Origin: Planctomycetota bacterium
GTDB taxonomy: Bacteria > Planctomycetota > UBA1135 > UBA2386
Length of the DNA: 64,000 nucleotides
Assembly: GCA_028281765.1 (NCBI GenBank)
Contig: JANQJF010000063.1
Location: forward strand, 1-64,000
Direction of reading: 5' to 3'
This document shows, piece after piece, positions 8,562 to 17,700 of the stretch. The first letter of the stretch is position 1. Each line of letters starts with the position of its first letter. The position numbers and the translations under genes were made by a program. The notes below the pieces were generated by a model that saw only the letters and a list, made by a program, of their open reading frames with translations, had not been told where the DNA came from and did not search any database.

Positions 8562-10664
8562 ATGGCCAAACGAGTCCTCGTCACCAGCGCACTCCCGTAC
8601 GCCAACGGGCCGATCCACTTCGGCCACATCGTCGGCGCCTACCTGCCCGCGGACATCTACGTGCGCTACCGCCGGATGCTGGGCGACGACGTCCACTACG
8701 TGTGCGGCACGGACGAACACGGCGTGGCGATCACGCTCAAGGCCGAACAGCAGGGCCAGGACTACGCGAGCTACGTCGACCATTGGCACGGCGTCATCGC
8801 GAAGACGCTCGCCGACGTGGACATCGAATTCGACGTGTTCACGGGGACCGCCGCGCACCGCAACCCGTTCCACGCGGAGCTCGCGCAGCAGTTCTTCCAG
8901 GACCTCCACGGCAACGGCTACCTGGTCGAGCGTAGCGAGGAGCAGTTCTTCTCCGAGAAGACCCAGCGCTTCCTCCCCGATCGCTACGTCCAGGGCACCT
9001 GCTACCACTGCGGCTACGAGAAGGCGCGCGGCGACGAATGCCCGAACTGCGGCAAGTATCTCGACGCCAAGCAGCTCAAGAGCCCGACGAGCACGATCGA
9101 CGGCAGCACACCGACCCTCGTCGAGACCAAACACTGGTACCTCGACCTCGCGAAGGTGCGGGACGAGTGGCTCGGCGACTGGTTCGAGGGCAAGGCCGGC
9201 GACTGGAAGCCCAACGTCCAGAACTTCGTTCGCAGCGACCTCAAGGAGCTACGCGAGCGTCCGATCACACGCGACCTGCCATGGGGCGTGCCGGTGCCCG
9301 TCGACGGCGCGGAAGGCAAGGTGCTCTACGTCTGGTTCGACGCGCCGATCGGCTACATCTCGATCTCGCGTCAGCACTGGGAGGACCAGGGACAGCCCGA
9401 GCGGTTCGAGGAGTTCTGGAAGTCCGCGGACACCGAGCTCTACCACTTCATCGGCAAGGACAACATCACGTTCCACGCCGTCGTGTTCCCGTCGATCCTC
9501 TGGGGTGCGAAGCGCGACTGGATCCTGCCGACCAACGTGCCGGCCAACGAGTTCTTCAATCTGGAGGGCAAGAAGTTCAACACTTCGGCCGGGTGGTACA
9601 TCCCGGAGGGCGCCCTCGACGGCACGGTCTCCCCGGACGCATTGCGCTACGCGCTGTGCACGATGATGCCGGAGACCGCGGACTCGGAATGGACCTGGTC
9701 CGAGCTCCAGAGCCGCATCAATGACGACCTGGCCGACAACCTCGGCAACTTCGCGTCGCGCACGCTGCGGTTCCTCGAGAAGTTCTTCGACGGCGTGATC
9801 CCGGCCTGGAGTGAGCCGAACGAAGCCGACGAAGCGCTGCTCGCCGCCGCCAAGGCGCACGCAGACGAATTCCGCGCGCACCTCGACAAGTTCCAGTTCC
9901 GCAAGGCGTGCCAAGCGCTGATGGCGCTCGGCAACACCGCCAACAAGTACTACGACACCGAACAGCCGTGGGTGACCGTCAAGGACGACGCGACGCGCCC
10001 ACGCTGTGGTCAGGTCATACGCGCCTGCGTGGAGATGATCGACGCGCTGTCGATCTTGGCGACCCCGATCATGCCGAGGGTCGCGGACAACCTGCGTTAC
10101 GCGATCGGTCGCGGCGATCAGGCCGTGTCCCTGGAGACGGTCGGTGCTCCGCCGAGCGACGCCGGCGAGATCACGGGCGCCCAGCTCGCGTCCGCGCTGC
10201 CGACGTTCATCGATGCCAAGGGCAACAAGAAGACCGCGCTGTTCACGAAGGTGACCGACGACTACATCGCCGCGCAGCGCGCGCAGCTCGAGGAGATGGC
10301 GGCGGCGAGCGAAGGCCCGCAACCGGACCCGATCGCCGACGGCATCGAATTCGACCAGTTCGCCGCCGTGGACATTCGCGTCGGGACGGTGCAGACCGCG
10401 AAGAAGCACCCGAAAGCCGACCGCCTGCTTGTCCTGGAGGTCGACATCGGCGTCGAGGTGCGCACGATCTGCGCTGGCATCGCGGAGGCCTACGCCCCGG
10501 ATGAGCTCACGGGCAAGCGCGTGCTGGTCGTCGCGAACCTCGGCGCGCGGAAGCTGCGCGGCATCGAGTCCCAGGGCATGGTCCTCGCGACGGACGGTGC
10601 GGATGGCAAACCGCGGATCGTCGAGCCGAATGCCGACGTGCCGAACGGCACGCGGATGAAGTAG
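8562..10664 (+). CDS. metG: Methionyl-tRNA synthetase with C-terminal tRNA-binding domain
   Basis: Charges tRNA-Met with methionine in the cytoplasm. The 700-residue protein has the class I HIGH-type signature (HFGH, residues 19-22) and a four-cysteine zinc knuckle (CYHCGYE ... CPNCGK, near residue 150). A Trbp111/EMAP-like tRNA-binding domain fills the last 110 residues, starting at FDQFAAVDIRVGTV. The second ATP-binding motif is unusual: the position of KMSKS reads KFNTS (residues 338-342). The start at ATG 8562 is where family similarity begins; upstream codons in frame overlap the divergent FG-GAP gene. It stands alone as a transcription unit and is followed by a hairpin terminator shared with the convergent histone-like gene. 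Confidence 0.95.
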   Translation: MAKRVLVTSALPYANGPIHFGHIVGAYLPADIYVRYRRMLGDDVHYVCGTDEHGVAITLKAEQQGQDYASYVDHWHGVIAKTLADVDIEFDVFTGTAAHRNPFHAELAQQFFQDLHGNGYLVERSEEQFFSEKTQRFLPDRYVQGTCYHCGYEKARGDECPNCGKYLDAKQLKSPTSTIDGSTPTLVETKHWYLDLAKVRDEWLGDWFEGKAGDWKPNVQNFVRSDLKELRERPITRDLPWGVPVPVDGAEGKVLYVWFDAPIGYISISRQHWEDQGQPERFEEFWKSADTELYHFIGKDNITFHAVVFPSILWGAKRDWILPTNVPANEFFNLEGKKFNTSAGWYIPEGALDGTVSPDALRYALCTMMPETADSEWTWSELQSRINDDLADNLGNFASRTLRFLEKFFDGVIPAWSEPNEADEALLAAAKAHADEFRAHLDKFQFRKACQALMALGNTANKYYDTEQPWVTVKDDATRPRCGQVIRACVEMIDALSILATPIMPRVADNLRYAIGRGDQAVSLETVGAPPSDAGEITGAQLASALPTFIDAKGNKKTALFTKVTDDYIAAQRAQLEEMAAASEGPQPDPIADGIEFDQFAAVDIRVGTVQTAKKHPKADRLLVLEVDIGVEVRTICAGIAEAYAPDELTGKRVLVVANLGARKLRGIESQGMVLATDGADGKPRIVEPNADVPNGTRMK

Positions 10665-10691
10665 CTCGGGTCCGTCGTAGCTCGGGTCCGT
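10665..10691 (+). repeat. Short tandem duplication after metG
   Basis: A 15-bp unit, TAGCTCGGGTCCGTC, occurs twice in a row, beginning at the metG stop codon, with one short joint. Probably replication slippage; it would leave a second in-frame TAG after the first. Confidence 0.5.
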
Positions 10692-10700
10692 CAGCCCACG

Positions 10701-10731
10701 AAAAAAGGACCGAGACGAGTCTCGGTCCCTT
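10701..10731 (-). terminator. Rho-independent terminator between convergent metG and the H1-like gene
   Basis: GGACCGAGAC (10707-10716) pairs perfectly with GTCTCGGTCC (10719-10728), a 10-bp GC-rich stem. On the minus strand it is followed directly by TTTTTT (10706-10701), so it is a strong intrinsic terminator for the H1-like gene. On the plus strand it is followed by CTTTC, so it may also end metG transcripts, less efficiently. Confidence 0.85.
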
Positions 10732-10780
10732 TCAAGCTCTGTGCCGGGCCCGGCTCCAACCGCGTGAGCCAGACTTGCAG

Positions 10781-10800
10781 GCCCGGCCAGAAGACCGGGC
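10781..10800. other. Small GC hairpin
   Basis: GCCCGG (10781-10786) pairs with CCGGGC (10795-10800) round an 8-nt loop, just inside the 3' untranslated side of the H1-like gene. No U-tract follows. Role unknown. Confidence 0.3.
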
Positions 10801-10817
10801 ACCGCGTGGACAGGAAC

Positions 10818-11207
10818 TCAGCGACGGCGGGCCGTCTTGCGGGCGGCCTTCTTCTTGGTCGCCTTCTTGCGAGTGGCCTTCTTCTTCGTGGCCTTCTTCT
10901 TGGTCGCCTTCTTGCGAGTGGCCTTCTTCTTGGTCGCCTTCTTCTTGGCGGCCTTCTTCTTCGTAGCCTTCTTCTTGGTGGCTTTCTTCTTCGTAGCCTT
11001 CTTCTTGGTGGCTTTCTTCTTAGCCGCCTTCTTCTTGGTGGCTTTCTTCTTGGTCGCCTTCTTGCGAGTGGCCTTCTTCTTGGTCGCCTTCTTCTTGGCC
11101 TTCTTCTTGGTGGCCTTCTTCTTGGTCACCTTCCGCCGCGTGGCCTTCTTCTTGGTTGCCTTCTTCTTGGCGGCCTTCTTACGAGTGGCCTTCTTCTTAG
11201 CAGCCAT
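10818..11207 (-). CDS. Histone H1-like lysine/alanine-rich DNA-binding protein
   Basis: This 129-residue protein consists almost wholly of Lys, Ala, Thr and Arg. It begins MAAKKKATRKKAA and repeats a KKATK/KKAAK-like pentapeptide to the end. The composition matches bacterial H1-like proteins and AlgP-type tails, which coat DNA through disordered basic repeats. The start at ATG 11207 is supported by a good ribosome binding site (AAAGGAA, about 10 bases upstream). The upstream leader of about 320 bp is AT-richer than the rest of the window, and the gene ends in a strong terminator; both fit a well-expressed nucleoid protein. A related basic tail is fused to the Topo VI A subunit at 57035. The long open frame on the opposite strand here is a low-complexity shadow. 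Confidence 0.85.
   Translation of the reverse strand: MAAKKKATRKKAAKKKATKKKATRRKVTKKKATKKKAKKKATKKKATRKKATKKKATKKKAAKKKATKKKATKKKATKKKATKKKAAKKKATKKKATRKKATKKKATKKKATRKKATKKKAARKTARRR
10845..11196. repeat. Tandem 15-bp coding repeats of the H1-like gene
   Basis: Plus-strand units close to GCCTTCTTCTTGGTC recur in register over about 350 bp, encoding the Lys/Ala/Thr/Arg pentapeptides. Units differ mainly at third positions and in Arg/Thr/Ala exchanges. Such arrays change copy number by slippage. Confidence 0.8.
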
Positions 11208-11530
11208 GGTTTCTGTTCCTTTGTGTAAGGTTCGGTGCACTCCCGCCACGCGTTGGCGGATTGCGTTGCACCTGTCCTCTCCTTGATCGTCACCGCGCAC
11301 GCGCGAATTCACCGAAATTCCCGTCGCACCAGGAGATACCGCGACTCAGGCGGAAATACCCAAATTGCGAACTTGAACGAATCGCCCGCAATTGGATCCG
11401 CACCAATCTTTTTCCGATCCTTGAGACGCGGCGGGTTTTCTCGGATTTTCTTCTTGCGAGGCCCGGAAAATCGCACGGGAAGCCCATCAAACGTGACACG
11501 ATGGGCGCGCTGTCGCCGACGGCACGAACG
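11208..11530 (-). promoter_or_regulatory. Leader/promoter region of the H1-like gene
   Basis: About 320 bp without a gene, upstream of the H1-like gene on the minus strand. It is clearly AT-richer than the surrounding genes, with several A/T runs at 11390-11470. It must hold the promoter, but I see no confident -35/-10 pair. The ribosome binding site is at about 11219-11224. Confidence 0.4.
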
Positions 11531-11564
11531 AAAACAGCCGGCGAACGCATCGCGTCCGCCGGCT
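11531..11564 (-). terminator. Terminator of the GTPase/roadblock unit
   Basis: AGCCGGCG (11536-11543) pairs with CGCCGGCT (11557-11564) round a 13-nt loop. On the minus strand the stem is followed by G then TTTT, 23 bp after the stop of the roadblock gene at 11588. Confidence 0.65.
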
Positions 11565-11587
11565 GCCCCTCGCGCGAGTCGCGCGCG

Positions 11588-12100
11588 TCAGTCGAACAGG
11601 TTCTCGAGCTTCTTGCGCGCCGAGTCGCCGTAGTCCGCGTCGAGCTCGGCACCACCTTCGCGGGACTCCGCGACGTGGTAGATCTCGGTCAGCTTCTTCG
11701 CGGTCTCGTTCGCGTAGAGCCGAACCATGCCGACGGTCGTGCGATCGTCGAACAGGATCGTCAACAGCGTTCGATCGCCGACGAGTCCGAGCTGAATGTT
11801 GTCGCGCTGACCTTGGTGGTAGAGCGCTGTGAACTCTTCTTCACCGAGCAGTCGCGCCATCTCCTTCGTCGCGGCGAACGAGCCGGCGACGAGCGCGGAG
11901 ATCGTGTCCATGTCGATCGTTCGCACCTCGCCTCGCTTCGTCACGAGGTGGCCTTCCTTGTCGATCAGCAGCGCGCACTTCGCACCGGACAGACGCAGGA
12001 ACTCCGTGAGGATCTGGTCGATCTTCTCGATGTCGTCCTTGTAGAACGTCAACCGATCGTGCCGCAGCCGATCGTTGGCGCTCATGTGTTCCCCGGTCAT
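11588..12100 (-). CDS. Roadblock/LC7 (MglB-like) protein
   Basis: The 170-residue product has a roadblock/LC7 fold at residues 25-140: an N-terminal helix, a GAKCALLIDKEGHLVTKRGE beta hairpin, a long central helix and the strand pair around LLTILFD. In bacteria, homodimers of this fold (MglB) act as GTPase-activating partners of MglA-type small GTPases. The C-terminal 30 residues are charged and probably disordered. It starts 10 bp after the stop of the GTPase gene, with a GGGGGAA ribosome binding site; a second Met at codon 6 also has one. Position and fold make it the likely GAP or regulator of the GTPase. Confidence 0.8.
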   Translation of the reverse strand: MTGEHMSANDRLRHDRLTFYKDDIEKIDQILTEFLRLSGAKCALLIDKEGHLVTKRGEVRTIDMDTISALVAGSFAATKEMARLLGEEEFTALYHQGQRDNIQLGLVGDRTLLTILFDDRTTVGMVRLYANETAKKLTEIYHVAESREGGAELDADYGDSARKKLENLFD

Positions 12101-12110
12101 GAGTTCCCCC

Positions 12111-13067
12111 TCAGCCTTGGTTGTTCATCACGAAGAACACGACGCCGGCAACGGCGACCGCGAGAAAGACCGTGAGCATCACGGCCAACATCGCACCGCC
12201 GCCCTTCTTGCCGGCGGAGGCTGCAGCAGCCGCGTGCCGTCCCTGAGCGGGAGGCGCACCGGCCGGTCTGCGACGTGACGCCGGCGCGCGACGTCCACCC
12301 TGCGCGGGCGCAGCAGCCGCGGCGCGCGGTGCTCCCCCAGCGGGGCGAGCAGCCGGAGCGGCGGGCGCCGCAGCGCGCGGTGCCGCAGCGGGCGCGCCGC
12401 CACCTGCAGCCGGAGCGGCCGGAGGCGGTGCATCCGCGGCCGGACGCGCCGGCGCGGCGCCGCCACCAGCGCCGCGACGGTTGTCCATCCGATCGATGCT
12501 CTCGAGCACCATGCCCGCGAGCACCTTCAGCGTCGGGAAGACACCTTCACCGGTGACCGCCACGGCCTCGAAGGTCGGCACGCCGAACTTGTTCATCTGC
12601 TTGTCGAGCTCCTCGACCGGCAGCGCATTCGGATGGTCGCGCTTGTTGTACTGAATGACGTGCGGCAGTTCGCGAACGTCCTTGCCGTACTCGTTCAGGT
12701 TCTCGATCAGGTTCTCGTAGCTCTCGATGTTCTCGGCCATCTTGTCGCCGTCGGAGTCGGCGACGAAGATCACGCCGTCGACGCCCTGCAGGACGAGCTT
12801 CCGAGTCGAGTTGTAGTAGACCTGGCCGGGCACCGTGTAGAGCTGGAACTTCGTCCGCATGCCCGCCACGTTGCCGAGGTCGAGAGGCATGAAGTCGAAG
12901 AACAAGGTCCGGTCGCCATCCGTAGAGATCGACGTCAGCTCACCCTTGTTCTCCTCGGGTGCCTTCTGATGGACGATCTCGAGGTTGGTCGTCTTGCCCG
13001 ACATGCCGGGCCCGTAGAAGACGATCTTGCAGTTGACCTCTTTGAGGGCGAAGTTGATCTGGACCAT
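12111..13067 (-). CDS. MglA-like small GTPase with Ala/Pro-rich linker and C-terminal membrane anchor
   Basis: Residues 1-193 form a Ras/Arf-like GTPase of the MglA family: P-loop GPGMSGKTT (19-27), TVPGQ switch II motif (78-82) and NKRD base-recognition motif (141-144). MglA proteins are normally about 195 residues and cytosolic. This one continues through an Ala/Pro/Gly-rich linker (about 195-288) to a single hydrophobic helix at 293-314 and a short polar end, so it should be tail-anchored with the GTPase in the cytoplasm. In Myxococcus and Thermus, MglA sets cell polarity and motility; here the target is unknown. A roadblock gene follows within 10 bp and further roadblock genes lie just upstream. 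A 184-bp gap upstream probably holds its own promoter. Confidence 0.88.
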   Translation of the reverse strand: MVQINFALKEVNCKIVFYGPGMSGKTTNLEIVHQKAPEENKGELTSISTDGDRTLFFDFMPLDLGNVAGMRTKFQLYTVPGQVYYNSTRKLVLQGVDGVIFVADSDGDKMAENIESYENLIENLNEYGKDVRELPHVIQYNKRDHPNALPVEELDKQMNKFGVPTFEAVAVTGEGVFPTLKVLAGMVLESIDRMDNRRGAGGGAAPARPAADAPPPAAPAAGGGAPAAAPRAAAPAAPAARPAGGAPRAAAAAPAQGGRRAPASRRRPAGAPPAQGRHAAAAASAGKKGGGAMLAVMLTVFLAVAVAGVVFFVMNNQG

Positions 13068-13251
13068 TTCGTTTGTCTCCGGTGGCGCAGAGCACCTGGG
13101 TGCTGCGAACCGCTATCAGATGCTCTGGTTTGAAATCGGACCTCGGGGCAGTGCGTCTTGAGCCGCCCTGATCCCCTCTTTCTGGATTGCTCGAAATGCC
13201 GCTGTCATGGGTGTTTCAGGGCAGCGGCACGGGTGAGGATCTCACTGCGGA

Positions 13252-13614
13252 CTACACCGAGATCCTGGAGATTCGCCGCAGTCGGCGCGACGCGTCGTCG
13301 ATGTCGTGGACGATCATCGACAGATCGGTGAATTGGTCGGTGATGACCACCAGGTGCGCTCCTTCCGCGTCGTCGATGATCACCTTGCCGTGCGAGGTGT
13401 GCATCGTGAAACGGTTGAAGCCGCCAGCGGACATCTCGGCCAACGACCGGTTGGTCGTCGACGTCAAGAACGACACGAGACCGGCAACGGTGTCAGCGTC
13501 GTAGCGCGCGTCGAGATCGGAAGCGGCCATCATGCCGTCCGGCGTCAGGACCGCGACGCCGAGCACGCCCTGCAGGCGGCGGACGTCTTCGAGGAGTTCG
13601 TGAATCGCGGACAT
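13252..13614 (-). CDS. Roadblock/LC7 domain protein
   Basis: This 120-residue protein is a single roadblock/LC7 domain: helix (residues 3-16), strands around GVLGVAVLTPDGMMAAS, central helix with TVAGLVSFLTSTT, then strands carrying FTMHTSHGKVIID and HLVVITD and a final helix. It begins one base after the stop of the TPR gene upstream (TGA-G-ATG), so the two are cotranslated. It is probably a second regulatory partner for the GTPase encoded 184 bp downstream. Start at ATG 13614, since the longer frame overlaps the TPR gene. Confidence 0.8.
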   Translation of the reverse strand: MSAIHELLEDVRRLQGVLGVAVLTPDGMMAASDLDARYDADTVAGLVSFLTSTTNRSLAEMSAGGFNRFTMHTSHGKVIIDDAEGAHLVVITDQFTDLSMIVHDIDDASRRLRRISRISV

Positions 13615-13615
13615 C

Positions 13616-14725
13616 TCAGGCTCCCGTGGTGCAAAGCGACGCGGCGACCAGTTCTTGGAGTTCGGCGAGCACGCGATCGACGTCGGTGCCCGGATCGCAC
13701 AGCACCGCAGCGACGACCTCGCCGTAGCTGCAGAGGCAGATCTGACCGAACGGACCTTCCAGCGCGCCCTTGTTGAACGTTCCGATGTCCATCCGGCGCG
13801 CAGCACGCTGCGATGCCTTGGACACGACGCGCGCGATCCGCAGGAACGAATCCTTGCCGTCCCGGATGTCGCCCTTCACGAGCGCCTTGGATCCGCGGAT
13901 GTAGGCGGCCTTGCGCACGCCGGCGCAATCCGCGACCTGCGCGAGCGAATCCCGCACGCGGTTGAGCGTCGCCTTGTCGGGCATCGCGTCGCGACGCGGG
14001 CCGCGGTCGCCCTTGACGGGAGACGTCGCCATCGCACCGTCGTCCTCGACGCGCTGGAACAGCGTCTCGAGGTCTTCGACGAACGGGCTCGCGCGCCGCG
14101 CGTCCTCGAGCATCTCCTGGACCTCCTTGTCGTCGGGCACGAGGCTCGTCAGGATCTCGAGGTGCTGCACCGCAGACGGCGCCGCGCCGACGCGGTAGAG
14201 CAGTTCGGCGAGCATGCGATGCGCCCGCAGATGCTCGGGATCGAGTGCGATGACCCTCTGCAGGCAGTGGATCGCCTCGAGACCGTCCTGCGCGATCAGG
14301 TCGCGGTAGAAACTCGTCAGGCGGGCCTTCGCGAGCACGAGCAGCGTGCCGTCGTCCTCGGGGAAGCACTGCAGGCACTCGTCGGTGAGGGATTGCACCG
14401 CATCGAAGTCACCCTGTTCGAGATACAGCGTGGCGAGCTCTCGGTAGAGCCGCGGCTGCGGGCCTCGATCGAGACGGGAGCGCAGATCCTTGATCTTGGC
14501 GTTCAGCCGCGTCTTCTTGGCGAAGCGACGCAGCTTGCGCAACTCCTCCGACCGCGGGAACAGCGCCAGCCCTTCTTCGGCGAGCTGCAGCGTCCTCTCG
14601 TTCATGCCCAGGTTGATGTAGACCTGACCGAGGTCGACGAACGTCGACGGCACCGGGTTCTCGCGCACGCGAGTCTCGAGCCGCTTCAGCTCCTTCCAGA
14701 TCTTCAACTTGCGGATCAGTTTCAT
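13616..14725 (-). CDS. TPR protein with C-terminal roadblock-like domain
   Basis: The 369-residue protein has a basic N-terminal helix, then about five tetratricopeptide-type helix pairs over residues 20-225 (for example VYINLGMNERTLQLAEEGLALFP, ELATLYLEQGDFDAVQSL). After a charged linker, the last 110 residues look like a divergent roadblock/LC7 domain (strands around QICLCSYGEVVAAVLCD). TPRs bind protein partners. Start at ATG 14725, five bases after the stop of the DUF4388 gene and without convincing similarity further upstream. It sits in a three-gene coupled run (DUF4388, TPR, roadblock), so it probably scaffolds the GTPase system. Confidence 0.7.
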   Translation of the reverse strand: MKLIRKLKIWKELKRLETRVRENPVPSTFVDLGQVYINLGMNERTLQLAEEGLALFPRSEELRKLRRFAKKTRLNAKIKDLRSRLDRGPQPRLYRELATLYLEQGDFDAVQSLTDECLQCFPEDDGTLLVLAKARLTSFYRDLIAQDGLEAIHCLQRVIALDPEHLRAHRMLAELLYRVGAAPSAVQHLEILTSLVPDDKEVQEMLEDARRASPFVEDLETLFQRVEDDGAMATSPVKGDRGPRRDAMPDKATLNRVRDSLAQVADCAGVRKAAYIRGSKALVKGDIRDGKDSFLRIARVVSKASQRAARRMDIGTFNKGALEGPFGQICLCSYGEVVAAVLCDPGTDVDRVLAELQELVAASLCTTGA

Positions 14726-14730
14726 CGGGA

Positions 14731-17700
14731 TCACCTGAAGCGGAGGATGTTGCCCTTCGAATCGGGCAGGTACAGCGAGTGTTGGTCGATCGTCGGAGGC
14801 GCGACGAACCGACCGCCGTCTTCGAACTCCCACTCGAGTTCGAAGTTCTCCCGGTCGTAGGCTTGCAGCACGTCGAGCTTGCCTTCGTTGCGTCGCTGGA
14901 CGCGAACGACGACGAACACGCGGCGCTCACTGACGAGCGGACCGGCCACGATCGCTTCCGTCAGATCGAGTCGGCGCAGCTCTTCCCCGTCGGCCGCGCG
15001 ATACTTGACGATGCTCGAACGGCCGGCGAGCGCGAACACGTCGTCGCCGGACACGACGAAGTCGTCGGGGCCGAGCGAGCGATCGAGGTCGCGCGCCCAG
15101 GGCTTGCCGCTGCTGAAGCGCGGTCGACCGACGAGGCGGCCGCGATCGTCACCGTAGATGAACCCGGCACCGCGGCGGATCAGCTGCGTCGACACGCCCG
15201 ACTGCAGGCGCGGGCTGGTCTTCTCGACCTTCCGCCCCGACAGGGACACCGCGACGATGCGACCCTCGCGCAGGCCGTAGAAAGCCGTGCCATTGTCGAA
15301 CGCGGGCTCACCGGCGACGTTGCCGCCGAGCGAGACGTTCCACATCGGCCGACCGGTCAACGGATCGAACACGTGCAGGGTGCCGGCACTGTCGGCGAGC
15401 AGGATGCGCCCGGAGTGCAGGACCGGATCGTGGATCGGATCGCCCTTCAGCTTCTCGCGCCAGATCAGGTCGCCGGTCGAAACGCGACGTGACGCGAGGT
15501 AGCCTTCGGTCGTCAGGTAGTAGCAGCGGTCCACCGCGAACCGCGGCACGCCGCGAACTTCGTCGAGACCTTCGAGCTGCCGCTCGGCGCGAATTTCACC
15601 GGACTCGATCGCGGCGAACGCGATCTTGCCGTTGCGGAGACCGACTCCGAGGAGTCCCCGCCCGACGGCCGCGGCGGTCCGGATCGGCTCGCCGAATTCG
15701 AACACGCGTTTCGGCACGACCTTGAGCGTCGGCTCGACGGCTTCTGCCACGCGGGAGTCGACCTCGAGGACCGCGGTCGCGAATCCCGACAGCCGCAGCT
15801 CGAACGTCTCCGTTCCCGCGGGGCTGCAGAGCACGACGCACGGCGTGACGAGCGGCTCGTCCGAGCCCTCGTTCGTCATCGGCTTGCCACCCGAGAACAC
15901 GCCCGCGCCGAGCGGCCGACTCCGGAGCATCACCGGCAGCTTGACCGTGCGCGAAGTCGCGGAGATCTCATAGTCGTCGAGCAGCTTGGTCCAGGTCGCG
16001 CGCGCACCCTGCCAGTCACCCTTCTCGAGCTTGGCCCAGGCTTCGCGGTCGAGTCGCGCGGCGTCACTGATGAAGCGCTCGAGCTCGAACTTGTTGTCGT
16101 CGACGTTCATCCGGCGGGCCCACTCGAGGTCCTCCGGAGCTCCCGCCTCGACGATGAGCTTCTGCACGGACTTGATCGCGATCAGCGCCTGGTCGAGACG
16201 CTCGGCACGCGCGTGCTCCTCATACTCGTTCCACGCGGTGCGGTACTTCTTGCGGATCTCCTGCCGCTCGATCTCGAGTCGACGGCTCGCGAGTCGCTGC
16301 TGTTCTTCGTGGCGATCGCGCTGACTGACGATTCGCGCCTTCTCGGCCGCGATGTCGCCCGACACCATCGTCAGCGGATACTGCGCGATGAACTCGTCGA
16401 GCTGCTCGACGGCTTCATCGAAGCGCGACTCCGATGCGAGGTTGTGCACCGTCGTCAGCAGCGCCGCCGACTGGCTCCGGGCGTAGCACTCGTATCCGTA
16501 CCAACCGCCGCCGAGCGCGCACAAGAGCAGGAGCACGATGCCGAGCCCCAGCAAGCTGCGCCGGCGGCTGCGACGCCGCTCGTCGGCCTCGTAGAGGCTG
16601 CGAATCCGCTCGGAGATGTCGCGCCGCGAGCGGTCGATCATCACGATCTTCTGCAGATACTTGATCGCCTCGATCGGCTCGCGCTCGTCGACGAGATCGT
16701 CGGCGATCGACTCGTAGAGCTCGACGACACGGCGCGTGTCTCCGGCCTTCGTGTGCACGTTGATCAGCCGTTTCTTGAGCGCGAGGTCGTGCGGACTGTC
16801 CCGCAGGAGCTGCTCGAGAATGCTGCGGACGCGCTCGATCTCGCCGATCTCGATGTAGAGATCGACGAGCTCCTTACCGTCGGCCGTCGGGTCGAAGCCG
16901 TCGCGTTCGCTGTCGGGCATCCCGACCGTCAGCTCGACGAGCGCCTCGCGCGCGTCGAGATCGGTCGGCAGCATCGTGACGACGTGCTGCATGTGCGCGA
17001 TCGCGTCGTGCACTTCCCCGGCTTCGATGTGACTCTCGGCGACCTTCTTGAGGTGCTGGGCCGCCTTCGCGTACTCCTCGATCGCCTCGTAGACCGTCGC
17101 GGCCTCGGCACGGATCGACGAGCAGTCCGCGCCATTCGCGATCGCGAGTTCGAACAGATCGATCGCGTCCTCGGGTCGCTCGGCCTTGACGGCGTGGCGC
17201 GCGTAGTCCCAGAGCTCTTCGTCCGGGACGTTCTCGATGTAGCCACCCTCGTGCAGGACGGCGAGAGACTTGAAGACCTGGAAGCGGGGCAAGCCCGTCA
17301 GGTCGATCATCCGCGCGACGTTGTGCATGCCGTCGGCGTGGTCGAAGATCAGAGTCTCGACCTCGCCGAGCTGGGACGGGTCGACCTGCAGCGCACGGAA
17401 CACGTCCTCGCCGGACTGGACCCGCTGCTGGATGAACGCCCACTCGTCGATCCGACGAGCCGCCTCCATGATCACGGTATCGACGGCGAAGTAGAACCGC
17501 TCGTCGATGCGACCGTTGCCGGTCGGCGGCCGCTCGAGGTTCTCGTAGAACTCGAACTGCGCCTGCCGCCAGAAGAAGATGTCGTAGATATCCTCTTCGA
17601 GTTCGACCCGGATCATGTCCGCGAGGGAGCCCTCGTCGACATACCCGCCGGCCGTAAGAGACTCGATGACGCTCTGCCCCGTGCGTTGCGAATGCGCTCG

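Noticed and set aside
10741..10817. A tRNA gene in the spacer after metG
   Set aside because: The small GC hairpin does not form a cloverleaf and there is no T-loop GTTCGAATC-like sequence.
10845..11196. A possible CRISPR-like repeat array
   Set aside because: The 15-bp units are contiguous and coding, with no unique spacers.
10837..11286. A plus-strand ORF of Phe/Ala/Val repeats
   Set aside because: It is the complement of the Lys/Ala-rich H1-like gene; the hydrophobic repeat is a strand artefact.
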